From an uncultured Oscillospiraceae bacterium (lineage in GTDB: Bacteria; Bacillota; Clostridia; Oscillospirales; Ruminococcaceae), in the NCBI GenBank assembly GCA_934466455.1, contig CAKSLF010000009.1, positions 10,614-74,613 on the forward strand: a DNA stretch of 64,000 bases, written 5' to 3'. The position numbers were made by a program, and so were the translations under genes. This document shows, piece after piece, positions 15,509-23,885 of this stretch (within the stretch, counting starts at the first letter, position 1; each line of letters begins with the position of its first letter). The notes below the pieces were generated by a model, which saw only the letters and a program-made list of their open reading frames with translations, was not told the DNA's origin and did not search any database.

Positions 15509-16957
15509 TCAGGAATGTTTTTCCCATGTTGACGGCATAAACAAAATCAGCATCGGGAATATCTCAAGTCTTCCTACAAGCATTATCAGCGACATAAAAA
15601 GCTTTGTTCCGTCGTTAAAAATGTTGTAGTTTCCGGAATGTCCGACAAGACCGAGGGCGGGTCCCACATTGTTAAAGCAGGAGAGTATTGCGCTGAAGGA
15701 GGTTTCAAAATCGTGCCCCTGGAACATAAGCGCAAAGGTACTTATAAACAAAATCACAAAAAAGGTGGTCATATATGTGCAAACAAAGCTGCGGGTTTCC
15801 CTATCAACGATTTTTCCCTCAAACTTTATGCAGGCAACCTCGTGCGGGTGGGCAAGCTGATGAATCGAGCGGTAAACGACCTTTGCCATAATAATAATTC
15901 TGCTAAGCTTAATTCCGCCCGCCGTAGAGCCTGCGCAGGCACCGGTAAACAACAAAACAAGGATAACCGCCCGGCTTAGTGCCGGCCACTTCATAAACTC
16001 AACATTGGAAAAGCCCGTTGTTGACACGGTGGAGGTCACCTGGAAGAAGGCTTTTCTTATCGCTTCGCCAAAGCCGCTGTAATACCCGACTACATTTATT
16101 CCGATAATAATCGAAGCCGCCGCAATTAATCCGAGAAATACCTTAAGCTCCTCGCTTGCAAGAACCTGGCGTATTCTCCTAAAGAGAATAAGATAATACA
16201 GGTTAAAGTTTACTCCGAAAAGCATCATAAAAACCGCCACGGTCCATTCTATTGCCGGGCTTCCGTAGGCTGCGATTCCCGCATCTCTTACGGAAAAGCC
16301 GCCGGTTCCGGCGGTGCTCATCGCCGTTGTTACTGCGTCGAACATCGGCATACCCTCAACGGCAAGAACGATTGCTTCGATAAGCGTCATGGCGGTATAA
16401 ATTCCGTAAAGAATAAGTGAGTTTGAACGCATTCTCGGCGCAAGCTTTCCCACCGAGGGACCGGGAACCTCCGCCCGCATAATATACATGGCGTTTCCTT
16501 CGGAAATTTGGGTAAGCATAAACAAAAAAACAAGCACGCCCATGCCGCCTATCCAGTGGGTAAACGCCCGCCAGAAAAGAATCGACTTAGGAAGATTTTC
16601 CACCGTGTTAAGAATCGTTGCGCCGGTTGTGGTAAAGCCGGAAACCGTTTCAAAAATACAGTCCGCAATATTCGGAATCGCTCCGCTTATATAAAACGGA
16701 AGCGCACCGAAAAGCGAAAGCAAAATCCAACCGAGAGAAACGGAGATAAAGCTTTCCCTTGAAAAAATAACATCGTTTTCCGGCTTTTTTACCCCGAGCA
16801 AAAACGCCGTGATAAGAGTAAGGGCAATGCTTAAAAGAAACGGCGGAATGTCCTCAAAATCGCCGCTGAAAAGGCATATAACTATCGGCAAAGCCAAAAA
16901 AGCCGCCTCCGCCCTAAGAAACATGCCGACTATATAGCGTATCATCTTGTGGTTCAT
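15509..16957 (-). CDS. trkH: Trk potassium uptake protein, membrane subunit
   Basis: 482 residues with ten or more membrane spans and four pore repeats, each with a selectivity-filter glycine: SGFTTTGATIL, MSTAGTGGFSV, VSTTGFSNVEF and FNNVGPALGLVG. GACAGSTAGGIKLSRI is the usual TrkH segment after the third filter. It moves K+ inward and is gated by TrkA, whose gene ends 7 bases upstream. It is missing nothing obvious; the length fits the TrkH/KtrB group, and pairing with a two-RCK TrkA makes it TrkH rather than KtrB. Confidence 0.93.
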   Translation of the reverse strand: MNHKMIRYIVGMFLRAEAAFLALPIVICLFSGDFEDIPPFLLSIALTLITAFLLGVKKPENDVIFSRESFISVSLGWILLSLFGALPFYISGAIPNIADCIFETVSGFTTTGATILNTVENLPKSILFWRAFTHWIGGMGVLVFLFMLTQISEGNAMYIMRAEVPGPSVGKLAPRMRSNSLILYGIYTAMTLIEAIVLAVEGMPMFDAVTTAMSTAGTGGFSVRDAGIAAYGSPAIEWTVAVFMMLFGVNFNLYYLILFRRIRQVLASEELKVFLGLIAAASIIIGINVVGYYSGFGEAIRKAFFQVTSTVSTTGFSNVEFMKWPALSRAVILVLLFTGACAGSTAGGIKLSRIIIMAKVVYRSIHQLAHPHEVACIKFEGKIVDRETRSFVCTYMTTFFVILFISTFALMFQGHDFETSFSAILSCFNNVGPALGLVGHSGNYNIFNDGTKLFMSLIMLVGRLEIFPMLILFMPSTWEKHS

Positions 16958-16964
16958 TTTTTTA

Positions 16965-18323
16965 TTACCTCATTATGTCGCCAAGCTCGTCGATTATCAT
17001 TCCGGCGGTTACAACAATAACGGAATCTCCGAGTTTTATGCAGTCTGCGCCGCCCGGAATAATAACTCTTCCCTGGCGAACGATCGCAGCAAGAAGAGTA
17101 TTCTTCCTCGTCTGCAAATCTTTAAGGGGAATATCAAGAAAATCGCTGCTTTCCCTTACAACAAATTCAATAGCCTCAACTCTTCCGCCTACAAGGGTGC
17201 GCAGGGATTCAACCTTGTTTTGCGCAAAGGAATTTTGTACTGCACGAACATAGGAGCTTATGCGCTCCGCAGTAATCTGCTTTGGCGAAACAATGCTTTC
17301 TATCCCGCTTTTTTCTATTACCTCCGGGAAGGTAAGGTGCTGGATTTTTGCGATAACCTTGCTTACATTCTTTGTTTTTGCATACATTCCGTAGATTATA
17401 TTCATCTCGTCAAGCCCGGTTAGGGAAACAAAACCGTCAAATTCCATTATTCCCGCTTCAAGCAAAACATCCTTTTCGGTTGCGTCCGCATGGGCGATAG
17501 CCGCCTTCGGCAAAAGCTCCGCAAGCTCCTCGCAGCGTTTAAGATCCCGCTCTACAATTTTTACCTTTATGCCCATTTCAATAAGCTGGTGGGCAAGGTA
17601 ATAAGCCGTCATGGAGCCGCCGATTATCATAACGCTTTTTACCGGCGCACGAAAGCTGCCTATCGCCTTAAAGAAATCGTACATATTCTTCGGCGATGCG
17701 GTTATGTTTATCTTATCTCCGGCGTTAAGAACAAAGGAGCCGTTAGGTATTATTACCTCATCCCCTCTTCTTGCCGCACAAACAAGAATTTTTATCTTGT
17801 ATTTTTTATAGACATCCATAAGGGAAAGCCCGCAAAGAGGGCTTCCTGCGTCAATGCTGTATTCAACAAGCTCCACATGACCCCGGCAGAAAATTTCAAC
17901 ATCGTTTGCGGAGGGAAAACGCAAAATCCTCGAAATTTCGTGGGCTGCGCTGCGTTCCGGGTTTACTATCATGGAAAGCCCAAGCTCGTCCTTCATCATT
18001 TCAAGCTGGTTGCGATATTCGGGGCTTCTTACCCTTGCAATGGTTTTTGATACGCCTATATGTCTTGCAATAAAGCAGGCGAGCATATTTACCTCATCCG
18101 CAGAGGTTGCCGCAATAAGAATATCGCTTTGGTCCGCCTCCGCCTCACGAAGTATTTCCTCGTTTGCGCCGTTGCCGCATATGGTCATAATATCCGCCAT
18201 ATTTTGCAGGTCGTTTATCTTTTCCTCGTTTGTGTCGATTACCACGACATCGTGACCTTCTTTAACAAGCTGAAAAGCAAGGGTGCTTCCCACCTTTCCG
18301 GCTCCCACAATAACGATTCGCAT
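16965..18323 (-). CDS. trkA: Trk potassium transport regulator TrkA
   Basis: 452 residues with two tandem RCK units. The first Rossmann fold begins MRIVIVGAGKVGSTLAFQL (NAD(H)-binding GxGxxG) and the second MIIGGSMTAYYLAHQL with GGS in place of GAG; each is followed by a TrkA-C ligand domain (about 140-220 and 365-452). It is the cytosolic gate of TrkH, controlled by nucleotides. It is the first gene of the operon trkA-trkH-mscL-rlu-sseB, with a good promoter at 18393-18420. Confidence 0.94.
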   Translation of the reverse strand: MRIVIVGAGKVGSTLAFQLVKEGHDVVVIDTNEEKINDLQNMADIMTICGNGANEEILREAEADQSDILIAATSADEVNMLACFIARHIGVSKTIARVRSPEYRNQLEMMKDELGLSMIVNPERSAAHEISRILRFPSANDVEIFCRGHVELVEYSIDAGSPLCGLSLMDVYKKYKIKILVCAARRGDEVIIPNGSFVLNAGDKINITASPKNMYDFFKAIGSFRAPVKSVMIIGGSMTAYYLAHQLIEMGIKVKIVERDLKRCEELAELLPKAAIAHADATEKDVLLEAGIMEFDGFVSLTGLDEMNIIYGMYAKTKNVSKVIAKIQHLTFPEVIEKSGIESIVSPKQITAERISSYVRAVQNSFAQNKVESLRTLVGGRVEAIEFVVRESSDFLDIPLKDLQTRKNTLLAAIVRQGRVIIPGGADCIKLGDSVIVVTAGMIIDELGDIMR

Positions 18324-18392
18324 TGTCTTTCCGATTTGTCCTTTCGCACATTTTACTGAAACGGCAAAGCCGTCTTCTATATAATATATAAG

Positions 18393-18420
18393 AGTATAGC
18401 CGCCTTTATTTTTTTGTCAA
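18393..18420 (-). promoter_or_regulatory. Promoter of the trk operon
   Basis: TTGACA (18415-18420) and TATACT (18393-18398) on the minus strand, 16 bases apart. The start codon of trkA is about 70 bases downstream. Confidence 0.82.
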
Positions 18421-18441
18421 TAGCAAAAGGCGGCTTTTTTT
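18399..18441 (+). terminator. Terminator facing against trkA, wrapped round its promoter
   Basis: On the plus strand GCCGCCTTT (18399-18407) pairs with AAAGGCGGC (18426-18434) and seven T residues follow. The -35 box lies in the loop and the -10 box abuts the stem, the same layout as at alaS. No plus-strand gene lies upstream, so its target would be antisense transcription. Confidence 0.7.
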
Positions 18442-18445
18442 GTTA

Positions 18446-19048
18446 TTATTTTTCTTCCCGATTTATACTCTTTTTTACGACGGCGGGCACGCCCGCAACA
18501 ACGGTATTTGCGGGAACATCGTTTATAACAACCGCTCCGCTTGCGATAACTGCGCCGTCGCCTATTGTAACTCCCGGATTTATAAAAGCCCCGCCGCCTA
18601 TCCAAACGCCGTTGCCTATTGTTACGGGCTTTGCATATTCGCACTGAGTATAATCAAGACGCAAGGCTCTTTCCACCGGGTGGGTCGCCGTGCATATGGT
18701 GACATTCGGTCCTATCATAACATCGTTTCCGATTTTTACGGTATAGGAGTCATAAATCGTGCAGTTGAAGTTGCAGTAAAAATTATCGCCCACGCTGATG
18801 TTTTTTCCCTGCTCGCACTTAAAGCCCCGTTCCACAAATACATTGTCGCCTACGAAGCCGAAAAGCTCATGAACTATCTCAACTCTGCGGTCAAATTCCG
18901 AATACGGCGTGTTGTCAAGCTCAAGGCACTTATCCCTTGCCCAAAACATATCGTCGATAAAAACACCGGGACAAAAAAGCTCTCCGGCTGCACGCCTTTT
19001 TATTTGAAGTTCTTTGTTCTCTGCGTTTTTCATTTCTTCGGCAGTCAT
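18446..19048 (-). CDS. Sugar O-acetyltransferase, maltose/galactoside acetyltransferase type
   Basis: 200 residues. An N-terminal Mac domain (GELFCPGVFIDDMFWARDKC) precedes a left-handed parallel beta helix of hexapeptide repeats (FVGDNVFVERGFKCEQG, ISVGDNFYCNFNC, KIGNDVMIGPNVTICTATHP, VTIGNGVWIGGGAFINPGVTIGDGAVI). The active-site histidine of the THPxxxxxR segment is present. It acetylates a sugar hydroxyl from acetyl-CoA; the sugar is unknown. The ATG at 19046-19048 follows AGGAGG. Its own terminator is not obvious. Confidence 0.9.
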   Translation of the reverse strand: MTAEEMKNAENKELQIKRRAAGELFCPGVFIDDMFWARDKCLELDNTPYSEFDRRVEIVHELFGFVGDNVFVERGFKCEQGKNISVGDNFYCNFNCTIYDSYTVKIGNDVMIGPNVTICTATHPVERALRLDYTQCEYAKPVTIGNGVWIGGGAFINPGVTIGDGAVIASGAVVINDVPANTVVAGVPAVVKKSINREEK

Positions 19049-19143
19049 TTTCAAAATCCTCCTAAACACAAACGTCCAGTGCTATAATACACCCTTTTAA
19101 TAATAAAAGCAAGGACAAAAAAGGCTGCCCCGCAATACCGCTG

Positions 19144-19171
19144 TTGACAAAATCGAGAAATTCTATATAAT
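19144..19171 (+). promoter_or_regulatory. Promoter of the VanY-like gene
   Basis: TTGACA (19144-19149) and TATAAT (19166-19171), 16 bases apart, 73 bases before the start codon. Confidence 0.82.
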
Positions 19172-19243
19172 TTAGAGTGCAGTATTTTGCAGCTTTGTGC
19201 CGAAAAGTCCTTTCGGCACAGAATGAAAAGGAGAATTACGAAA

Positions 19244-20101
19244 ATGTCAGGTGAAACCAGGCTTTTCCCCGAAGACCGCGAGCCAAAAGCAATAAAGATA
19301 CGAAAGCCGAAACACACAAAGCGCAATGTTATTCTCTCCGTTGCCGCCGCCTTGCTTATAATCGCCCTCGGAGCGGGCGCATGGGTATTTTTCAGCGATG
19401 CGGAGCTTCCTAAGCTGCCCGTTTTTTCAAGCGAAAGCAGCTCCCCGGAATCCGGCATATCCGAAAGCCTTCCAGAGCAGAGTGCTCCGGAAAGCCTTCC
19501 CGAATCAAGCGTTCCCGAAGAAAGCTCCCCGGAATCGGGCGCATCCGAAAGTGTTCCCGAGGAAAGCACCCCGGAGCAGCCGCAGGAACCGGAGGCGGAC
19601 CCGATTCCCCGTGACGAATGGTATATGCTTCTTGTAAACAAGGAGCACCCCGTTTCCGCCGATTTTTCCGTTGCTACAAAAGCAATAGATTCCAACGGTC
19701 ACACCGTTGACGAGCGTATTTACGACGACCTTTCCGCAATGCTTGATGCGGCGAAGGCGGCGGGCATAAATCTTCGCATTTCAACCGCATACCGCTCCTA
19801 TAACCGCCAACAGCAGCTTTTTGACGCCGGCGCAACAACCGCCGCCGCCGGAGCAAGCGAGCACAACAGCGGTCTTGCGGTGGATATTCTTACAGAAAAC
19901 GGCGAATTTGAGGGCAGCGACGGCGAAGCGTGGCTTCTTGAGCACGCCGTCGAATACGGCTTTATCCTGCGTTATCCAAAGGATAAGGAAGCCGTTACCG
20001 GCTTTGCCTATGAGCCATGGCATTTCCGCTATGTCGGCAAAGAGCAGGCTGCGCTTATAAAGGAATCCGGCTTGTGCCTTGAGGAATATCTTGCGCAATA
20101 A
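19244..20101 (+). CDS. Membrane-anchored D-alanyl-D-alanine carboxypeptidase, VanY family
   Basis: 285 residues: a short basic cytoplasmic end, one membrane span (about 30-50, VILSVAAALLIIALGAGAWV), a low-complexity linker of about 75 residues rich in Ser, Glu and Pro with repeats such as SSPESG and SLPE, then a VanY zinc peptidase domain. The zinc signature is present as SEHNSGLAVDI and EPWHFRYVG. It should trim the terminal D-Ala of peptidoglycan stems. The ATG at 19244 follows AAAAGGAG; an earlier ATG at 19223 lies inside that site. It faces opposite to its neighbours and has its own promoter and terminator. Housekeeping wall trimming is likelier than vancomycin resistance. Confidence 0.88.
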   Translation: MSGETRLFPEDREPKAIKIRKPKHTKRNVILSVAAALLIIALGAGAWVFFSDAELPKLPVFSSESSSPESGISESLPEQSAPESLPESSVPEESSPESGASESVPEESTPEQPQEPEADPIPRDEWYMLLVNKEHPVSADFSVATKAIDSNGHTVDERIYDDLSAMLDAAKAAGINLRISTAYRSYNRQQQLFDAGATTAAAGASEHNSGLAVDILTENGEFEGSDGEAWLLEHAVEYGFILRYPKDKEAVTGFAYEPWHFRYVGKEQAALIKESGLCLEEYLAQ

Positions 20102-20116
20102 TGCGTTTTTTACAGC

Positions 20117-20162
20117 AAAAACCTGCTCCGGCGGCTCTGCCGGAACAGGTTTTCTTTTTTTT
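20117..20162 (+). terminator. Terminator of the VanY-like gene
   Basis: AAACCTG...CAGGTTT with an inner TCCGGC/GCCGGA stem, followed by TTTTCTTTTTTTT, about 20 bases after the stop codon. Confidence 0.85.
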
Positions 20163-20186
20163 GAGCACGAAATATTTATTTGAGCA

Positions 20187-20213
20187 CGGCGGGATAAAAT
20201 CCCGCCGTTTTTT
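20187..20213 (+). terminator. Second terminator-like hairpin after the VanY-like gene
   Basis: CGGCGGGAT/ATCCCGCCG, a perfect 9-bp stem with an AAA loop and six T residues. It is flanked by TTGAGCAC octamers at 20161 and 20180. Confidence 0.75.
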
Positions 20214-20230
20214 CATTTGCCGTGCGATAC

Positions 20231-20269
20231 AAAAAAAGCGGGCTTGCCGAAAGGCACGCCCGCTTTTTT
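20231..20269. terminator. Bidirectional terminator after the VanZ-like gene
   Basis: GCGGGC/GCCCGC with an inner TGCC/GGCA, seven A residues before and six T residues after. On the minus strand it would end the galE-vanZ transcript. The rest of this 281-base gap holds TTGAGCAC copies at 20276 and 20309. Confidence 0.75.
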
Positions 20270-20382
20270 CCGTCCTTGAGCACCGAAGAAAACCCGTGCC
20301 GCCCGTCCTTGAGCACGCAGCGATTGAGCGTGCGTTTTTCCGCCGCCTCTTGGTACGCCCCGCCGCCTGCGGAGCGTGGTCG

Positions 20383-20802
20383 TCATTTTTTCCTCTTTAT
20401 CCGCACCGCAAGCCAAATAACAAATATCCCAAACGCAGCCCCGCAGCAATCGAGGGCAACATCTTTTATGCTGTTTCCCCGGTGGGAAAAAATCTGTATC
20501 GTTTCGTCAATGCAGGCGGCAGCCGCCGAACAGAAAAATGCCCGCAGATACCGCTTTGCCTTCTCCGAAAAGGCAAGCGCAAGCGTAGCCCCGAGGGCGG
20601 CAAATTCTCCGAAGTGCGCAAGCTTTCGTATCGGAGTTGAGTTCACCTTGCCGGGAGCCGCCCCGCCGGAAAAACCGAAAATATTGTACTGGATAAAATC
20701 GCTGATTGCGCCGGAAGCCTCCTTTGAAAGCAGCGAATTTCCCCATATAAAAATCAAAATCAGTGCTATCAGCACCGCAAAAATCCGTTTTTTCTCAGTC
20801 AT
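20383..20802 (-). CDS. VanZ-family membrane protein
   Basis: 139 residues with four membrane spans: one at the N-terminus (FAVLIALILIFIWGNSLL), and three after the conserved KLAHFGEFAALGATLALAF segment; the DETIQIFSHRGNSIKDVALDCCGAAFG signature is characteristic. VanZ raises teicoplanin tolerance in enterococci, but most family members have unknown function. The start codon overlaps the galE end by 8 bases, so translation is coupled. No vanA/B ligase is nearby. Confidence 0.87.
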   Translation of the reverse strand: MTEKKRIFAVLIALILIFIWGNSLLSKEASGAISDFIQYNIFGFSGGAAPGKVNSTPIRKLAHFGEFAALGATLALAFSEKAKRYLRAFFCSAAAACIDETIQIFSHRGNSIKDVALDCCGAAFGIFVIWLAVRIKRKK

Positions 20803-21814
20803 CGGCGTAACCGTCCGGATTTCTGCTTTGCCAGTTCCAGCTGCTTCGGCACATCTCGTCTATGCCAAGCTCCGCCCGCCAGCCGAGAACCCTCTGCGCC
20901 TTTGCCGGGTCTGCAAAGCATTCCGCAATATCGCCCAGGCGGCGGGGAGCGATTTTATATGGCAGCTCTTTTCCGCAGGCACGCTCAAAAGCGTGCAGCA
21001 TATCAAAAACGCTGTATCCACCGCCGGTTCCGAGGTTAAAAATCTCCGTTCCGGTGTGCTTTTCGGCATAGTCGATTGCGGCGGCGTGCCCCTTCGCAAG
21101 ATCCACCACATGAAGATAATCCCTAACTCCGGTTCCGTCCGGGGTCGGGTAGTCGTCGCCGAACACATTAAGGAAAGGAAGCTTTCCTGCGGCAACCTTT
21201 GCAATATACGGCATAAGGTTATTCGGAATATCCCTCGGATCCTCGCCGATAAGCCCGCTTTCGTGTGCGCCGACGGGGTTAAAATAGCGCAGAAGAACTG
21301 CGGAAAAATCCGGGCGGCTTTTTGCAAAATCCGTGATTATCTGTTCGATAAACAGCTTTGTCCAGCCGTATGGATTCGTGCATGGACCGGTTTCCATATC
21401 CTCACGGTACGGAAGGCTTGCTCTTTTTCCGTATACCGTTGCGGAGGAGCTGAAAATCAGCTTTTTTACTCCGTAAACATCCATAAGCTCCAAAAGCGTA
21501 AGGGTGCTGTCGATATTGTTTCGATAATACGCAAGGGGGACTCTGACGGATTCTCCGACCGCTTTAAGCCCGGCAAAATGTACTGCGCAATCGATACTGT
21601 TTTCCGCAAAAACCCTTGCCAAAGCCTGCTTTTCACAGACATCTACCTCATAGAGCTTTATTTTTTTGCCGGTTATGCGCTCCACCCTTCGAATAGCCTC
21701 CGGGCTGCTGTTTGAAAAGTTGTCCGCAACAACAACCTCGTACCCCGCCGAGCAAAGCTCCACCGCCGTATGGGAGCCTATATACCCCGCTCCCCCGGTT
21801 AAAAGTACCGCCAT
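20795..21814 (-). CDS. galE: UDP-glucose 4-epimerase
   Basis: 339 residues, normal length. The NAD-binding GGAGYIGSHTAVEL opens the protein; VVADNFSNSS, the catalytic SSSATVYG serine/threonine and YGWTK (Tyr-x-x-x-Lys) follow, as do LRYFNPVGAH and GTGVRDYLHVVDLA. It interconverts UDP-glucose and UDP-galactose for wall and capsule sugars and galactose use. The vanZ-type gene is coupled downstream; the restriction-modification genes end 17 bases upstream. Confidence 0.95.
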   Translation of the reverse strand: MAVLLTGGAGYIGSHTAVELCSAGYEVVVADNFSNSSPEAIRRVERITGKKIKLYEVDVCEKQALARVFAENSIDCAVHFAGLKAVGESVRVPLAYYRNNIDSTLTLLELMDVYGVKKLIFSSSATVYGKRASLPYREDMETGPCTNPYGWTKLFIEQIITDFAKSRPDFSAVLLRYFNPVGAHESGLIGEDPRDIPNNLMPYIAKVAAGKLPFLNVFGDDYPTPDGTGVRDYLHVVDLAKGHAAAIDYAEKHTGTEIFNLGTGGGYSVFDMLHAFERACGKELPYKIAPRRLGDIAECFADPAKAQRVLGWRAELGIDEMCRSSWNWQSRNPDGYADD

Positions 21815-21830
21815 GGATTTTCCTCCTTTT

Positions 21831-22895
21831 TTATTCTTGCTTCCAAAAATCGTCCGATATTGCCCGGTAATTTCTGCTTGTGATAATAGAGTCTTTTTCT
21901 AAAGCAATTGACGGAAACTCAAGCTCAAATTGCTCCGACATCGTATCAAGAAGCTTTTTCCCCATGGCGTCTTTGTGTTTTCCTCTAAGTGCTTTCTCAT
22001 ACCAAGCAACCAGTTCATCCTCGGTAACGATGCTTTGAATTTTACTTTTCCAGCCAATTTGGGTTAAAAGGCTCATTATTAAATTGCTTTCCGCTTTTTT
22101 GCATACGATTACAATTCGGTCGCTGCTTACAGACTCTACTATGTTCTCCGCCAATTCTTCCGACAGTGTCAGGTGTTTAATTTGAATTGCAGGACCCCAG
22201 TTACTGTATATATCCAACCCTCTGTCGGCAGCATTGGCAACGCCGACACGGTAAACATGAGCTGCCTCGCTGTGAACCAAGTTTTCGCAATCAATACACA
22301 TGATTTTACCTGCAAAATCTTCAAATTCATCAAGCACATCAACTTTATCCTCATTAACCGAAATATCAACTTTAAGATTCAGTTCTTCAACAACGGTTTC
22401 AAACAGAGAATAAACAATAATTTCATAGACCTTGTCAATGCTTCTGCGAAGTCCCGGTTTATTCCAAAACGAGCTTATCAGCCTTTGTACATCAAAGGTT
22501 TCCGGAGATGCGGATATGCAATAAAGCAAAGCTTCCGCAAGCTGTTCATGCTTATTATCGAATTTGCTGTATATATACGCTTCTACTGCCCCGCCTGTGC
22601 GGATATTTTCTTTCCCCAACACATAAAGTGCCTCCGGCGGAACGGCGTTTGCTTCAAAAAGATTATCCTGAAATCGGGCAGAAGAGGAGCAAGTATTCCC
22701 AAGTAACTCCCTCGATACGGTATCCCGCCACCTTCTGCTTCTTGTTCTGTAGCTTTCAAGTTCTAAAAGATTAAGGTCCGGCTCCTGCGTTCTTTGATGA
22801 TATAAAATTTCGGCAATTTGAATCGGTTTGTAAAAATGGACTCTGCTTTTTTCTATTATTATGTCAAGCTTTCTTTTAGCGTCTTCCCTTGTCAT
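21831..22895 (-). CDS. Type II restriction endonuclease, HaeII-like
   Basis: 354 residues, partner of the adjacent cytosine methyltransferase, with which it overlaps by 20 bases. The start KSRVHFYKPIQIAEILY and the later DIYSNWGPAIQIKHLTLSEE recall the HaeII family (RGCGCY) as I remember it. The GxAIQIKH stretch with the upstream acidic residues of MCIDCENLV could form a PD-(D/E)XK-type centre, but I cannot place it with certainty. The start at 22893-22895 has GGTGGTGA upstream. The DNA is visibly richer in A/T than galE. Recognition site is inferred by family resemblance only. Confidence 0.62.
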   Translation of the reverse strand: MTREDAKRKLDIIIEKSRVHFYKPIQIAEILYHQRTQEPDLNLLELESYRTRSRRWRDTVSRELLGNTCSSSARFQDNLFEANAVPPEALYVLGKENIRTGGAVEAYIYSKFDNKHEQLAEALLYCISASPETFDVQRLISSFWNKPGLRRSIDKVYEIIVYSLFETVVEELNLKVDISVNEDKVDVLDEFEDFAGKIMCIDCENLVHSEAAHVYRVGVANAADRGLDIYSNWGPAIQIKHLTLSEELAENIVESVSSDRIVIVCKKAESNLIMSLLTQIGWKSKIQSIVTEDELVAWYEKALRGKHKDAMGKKLLDTMSEQFELEFPSIALEKDSIITSRNYRAISDDFWKQE

Positions 22896-23835
22896 AAGTA
22901 TCACCACCATTGTATTTTTTTAATGCCGCTATCATCTGTTCCGCAACGGCTTTTATCATCGGCACGGCAACGGAATTTCCGCATTGCCGCTTTACTTTGC
23001 TGTATGGCAAAACTATTTTGTATGTATCCGGAAAGCCCTGGAGCCTAAGCATTTCTCTTTCCGTCGGGCGTCTTTCATCATTTATGAGAATATAGTTTGC
23101 CGATGCTCCCGCCCGTAGTGCGGAAGAGTACGGATGAGGCGTAATGCTTCCCGCCATGTTTTCGTGCGAGATATACGGCTTCGGATAATTTTTATCTTTC
23201 AGTCTTTCAAGCCTTGAAAGCCGAATAGCCGTTTTTACATAGTACTTTTGTTCAACATTGATTTCAAGCACATCGGAAAGGGTTTTTCTTTTCTCTTCCG
23301 GAACCGGCTCCGGAAATTCAAAATCCACATCATCCAAAAATCCGACAATTATTATTCTTTCTCTTTTTTGCGGAACACCGTAATCCAATGCGTTCAAAAC
23401 TTTTGTATATACATTGTAGCCCAAAGCTTTAAGATGCTCTTTTATAATTCTGAATGTATTCCCGCCATCGTGTGCAGTTAAATTCCGCACATTTTCAAGC
23501 ATAAATGCCGACGGCTTTTTTTCCTTCAAGATTCTCTCTATATCAAAAAAAAGCGTTCCGCAGGTTTCGTTGGAAAAGCCCTCTTTTTTTCCTATAATCG
23601 AAAAAGCCTGACAAGGAAAACCCGCAAGAAGGATATCAAAGTCCGGTATATCCGCAGCTTCTATTTTAGTTATATCCCCGGAAGGATGCTCGCCGAAATT
23701 TGCCTCATATGTCTTACAGGCGTCTTCATCGAATTCCGACGAAAAAACACAGTGTCCTCCGACATATTCAAAGCCGAGGCGGATACCGCCTATGCCTGCA
23801 AATAAATCGGCAAACCTGAAGGAATCCCACTTCAT
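22876..23835 (-). CDS. DNA (cytosine-5-)-methyltransferase
   Basis: 319 residues with the ordered m5C motifs: I FADLFAGIGGIRLGFE, IV GFPCQAFSIIG with the catalytic cysteine, VI AFMLENVRNL, VIII QKRERIIIVGF, the target-recognition stretch (about 190-250) and IX/X RMLRLQGFP-like EREMLRLQGFPDTY and KRQCGNSVAVPM. It methylates the C5 of cytosine within the site of the linked endonuclease, protecting host DNA. It comes first in the pair, the usual safe order for establishment. Base composition and the lone position between housekeeping genes suggest horizontal acquisition. Confidence 0.94.
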   Translation of the reverse strand: MKWDSFRFADLFAGIGGIRLGFEYVGGHCVFSSEFDEDACKTYEANFGEHPSGDITKIEAADIPDFDILLAGFPCQAFSIIGKKEGFSNETCGTLFFDIERILKEKKPSAFMLENVRNLTAHDGGNTFRIIKEHLKALGYNVYTKVLNALDYGVPQKRERIIIVGFLDDVDFEFPEPVPEEKRKTLSDVLEINVEQKYYVKTAIRLSRLERLKDKNYPKPYISHENMAGSITPHPYSSALRAGASANYILINDERRPTEREMLRLQGFPDTYKIVLPYSKVKRQCGNSVAVPMIKAVAEQMIAALKKYNGGDTYDKGRR

Positions 23836-23885
23836 TCAACAACAGCTCCAAAAATCAATACGCATTAGTAACTAAGCTTAAATTT

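Noticed and set aside
19244..20802. Vancomycin resistance cluster from VanY- and VanZ-like genes
   Set aside because: The two are on opposite strands, and there is no vanR/S, vanH, D-Ala-D-Lac/Ser ligase or vanX.
20101..21715. Plus-strand frames of 179 and 497 codons after the VanY-like gene
   Set aside because: They cross terminators and then run antisense to the VanZ-like gene and galE.
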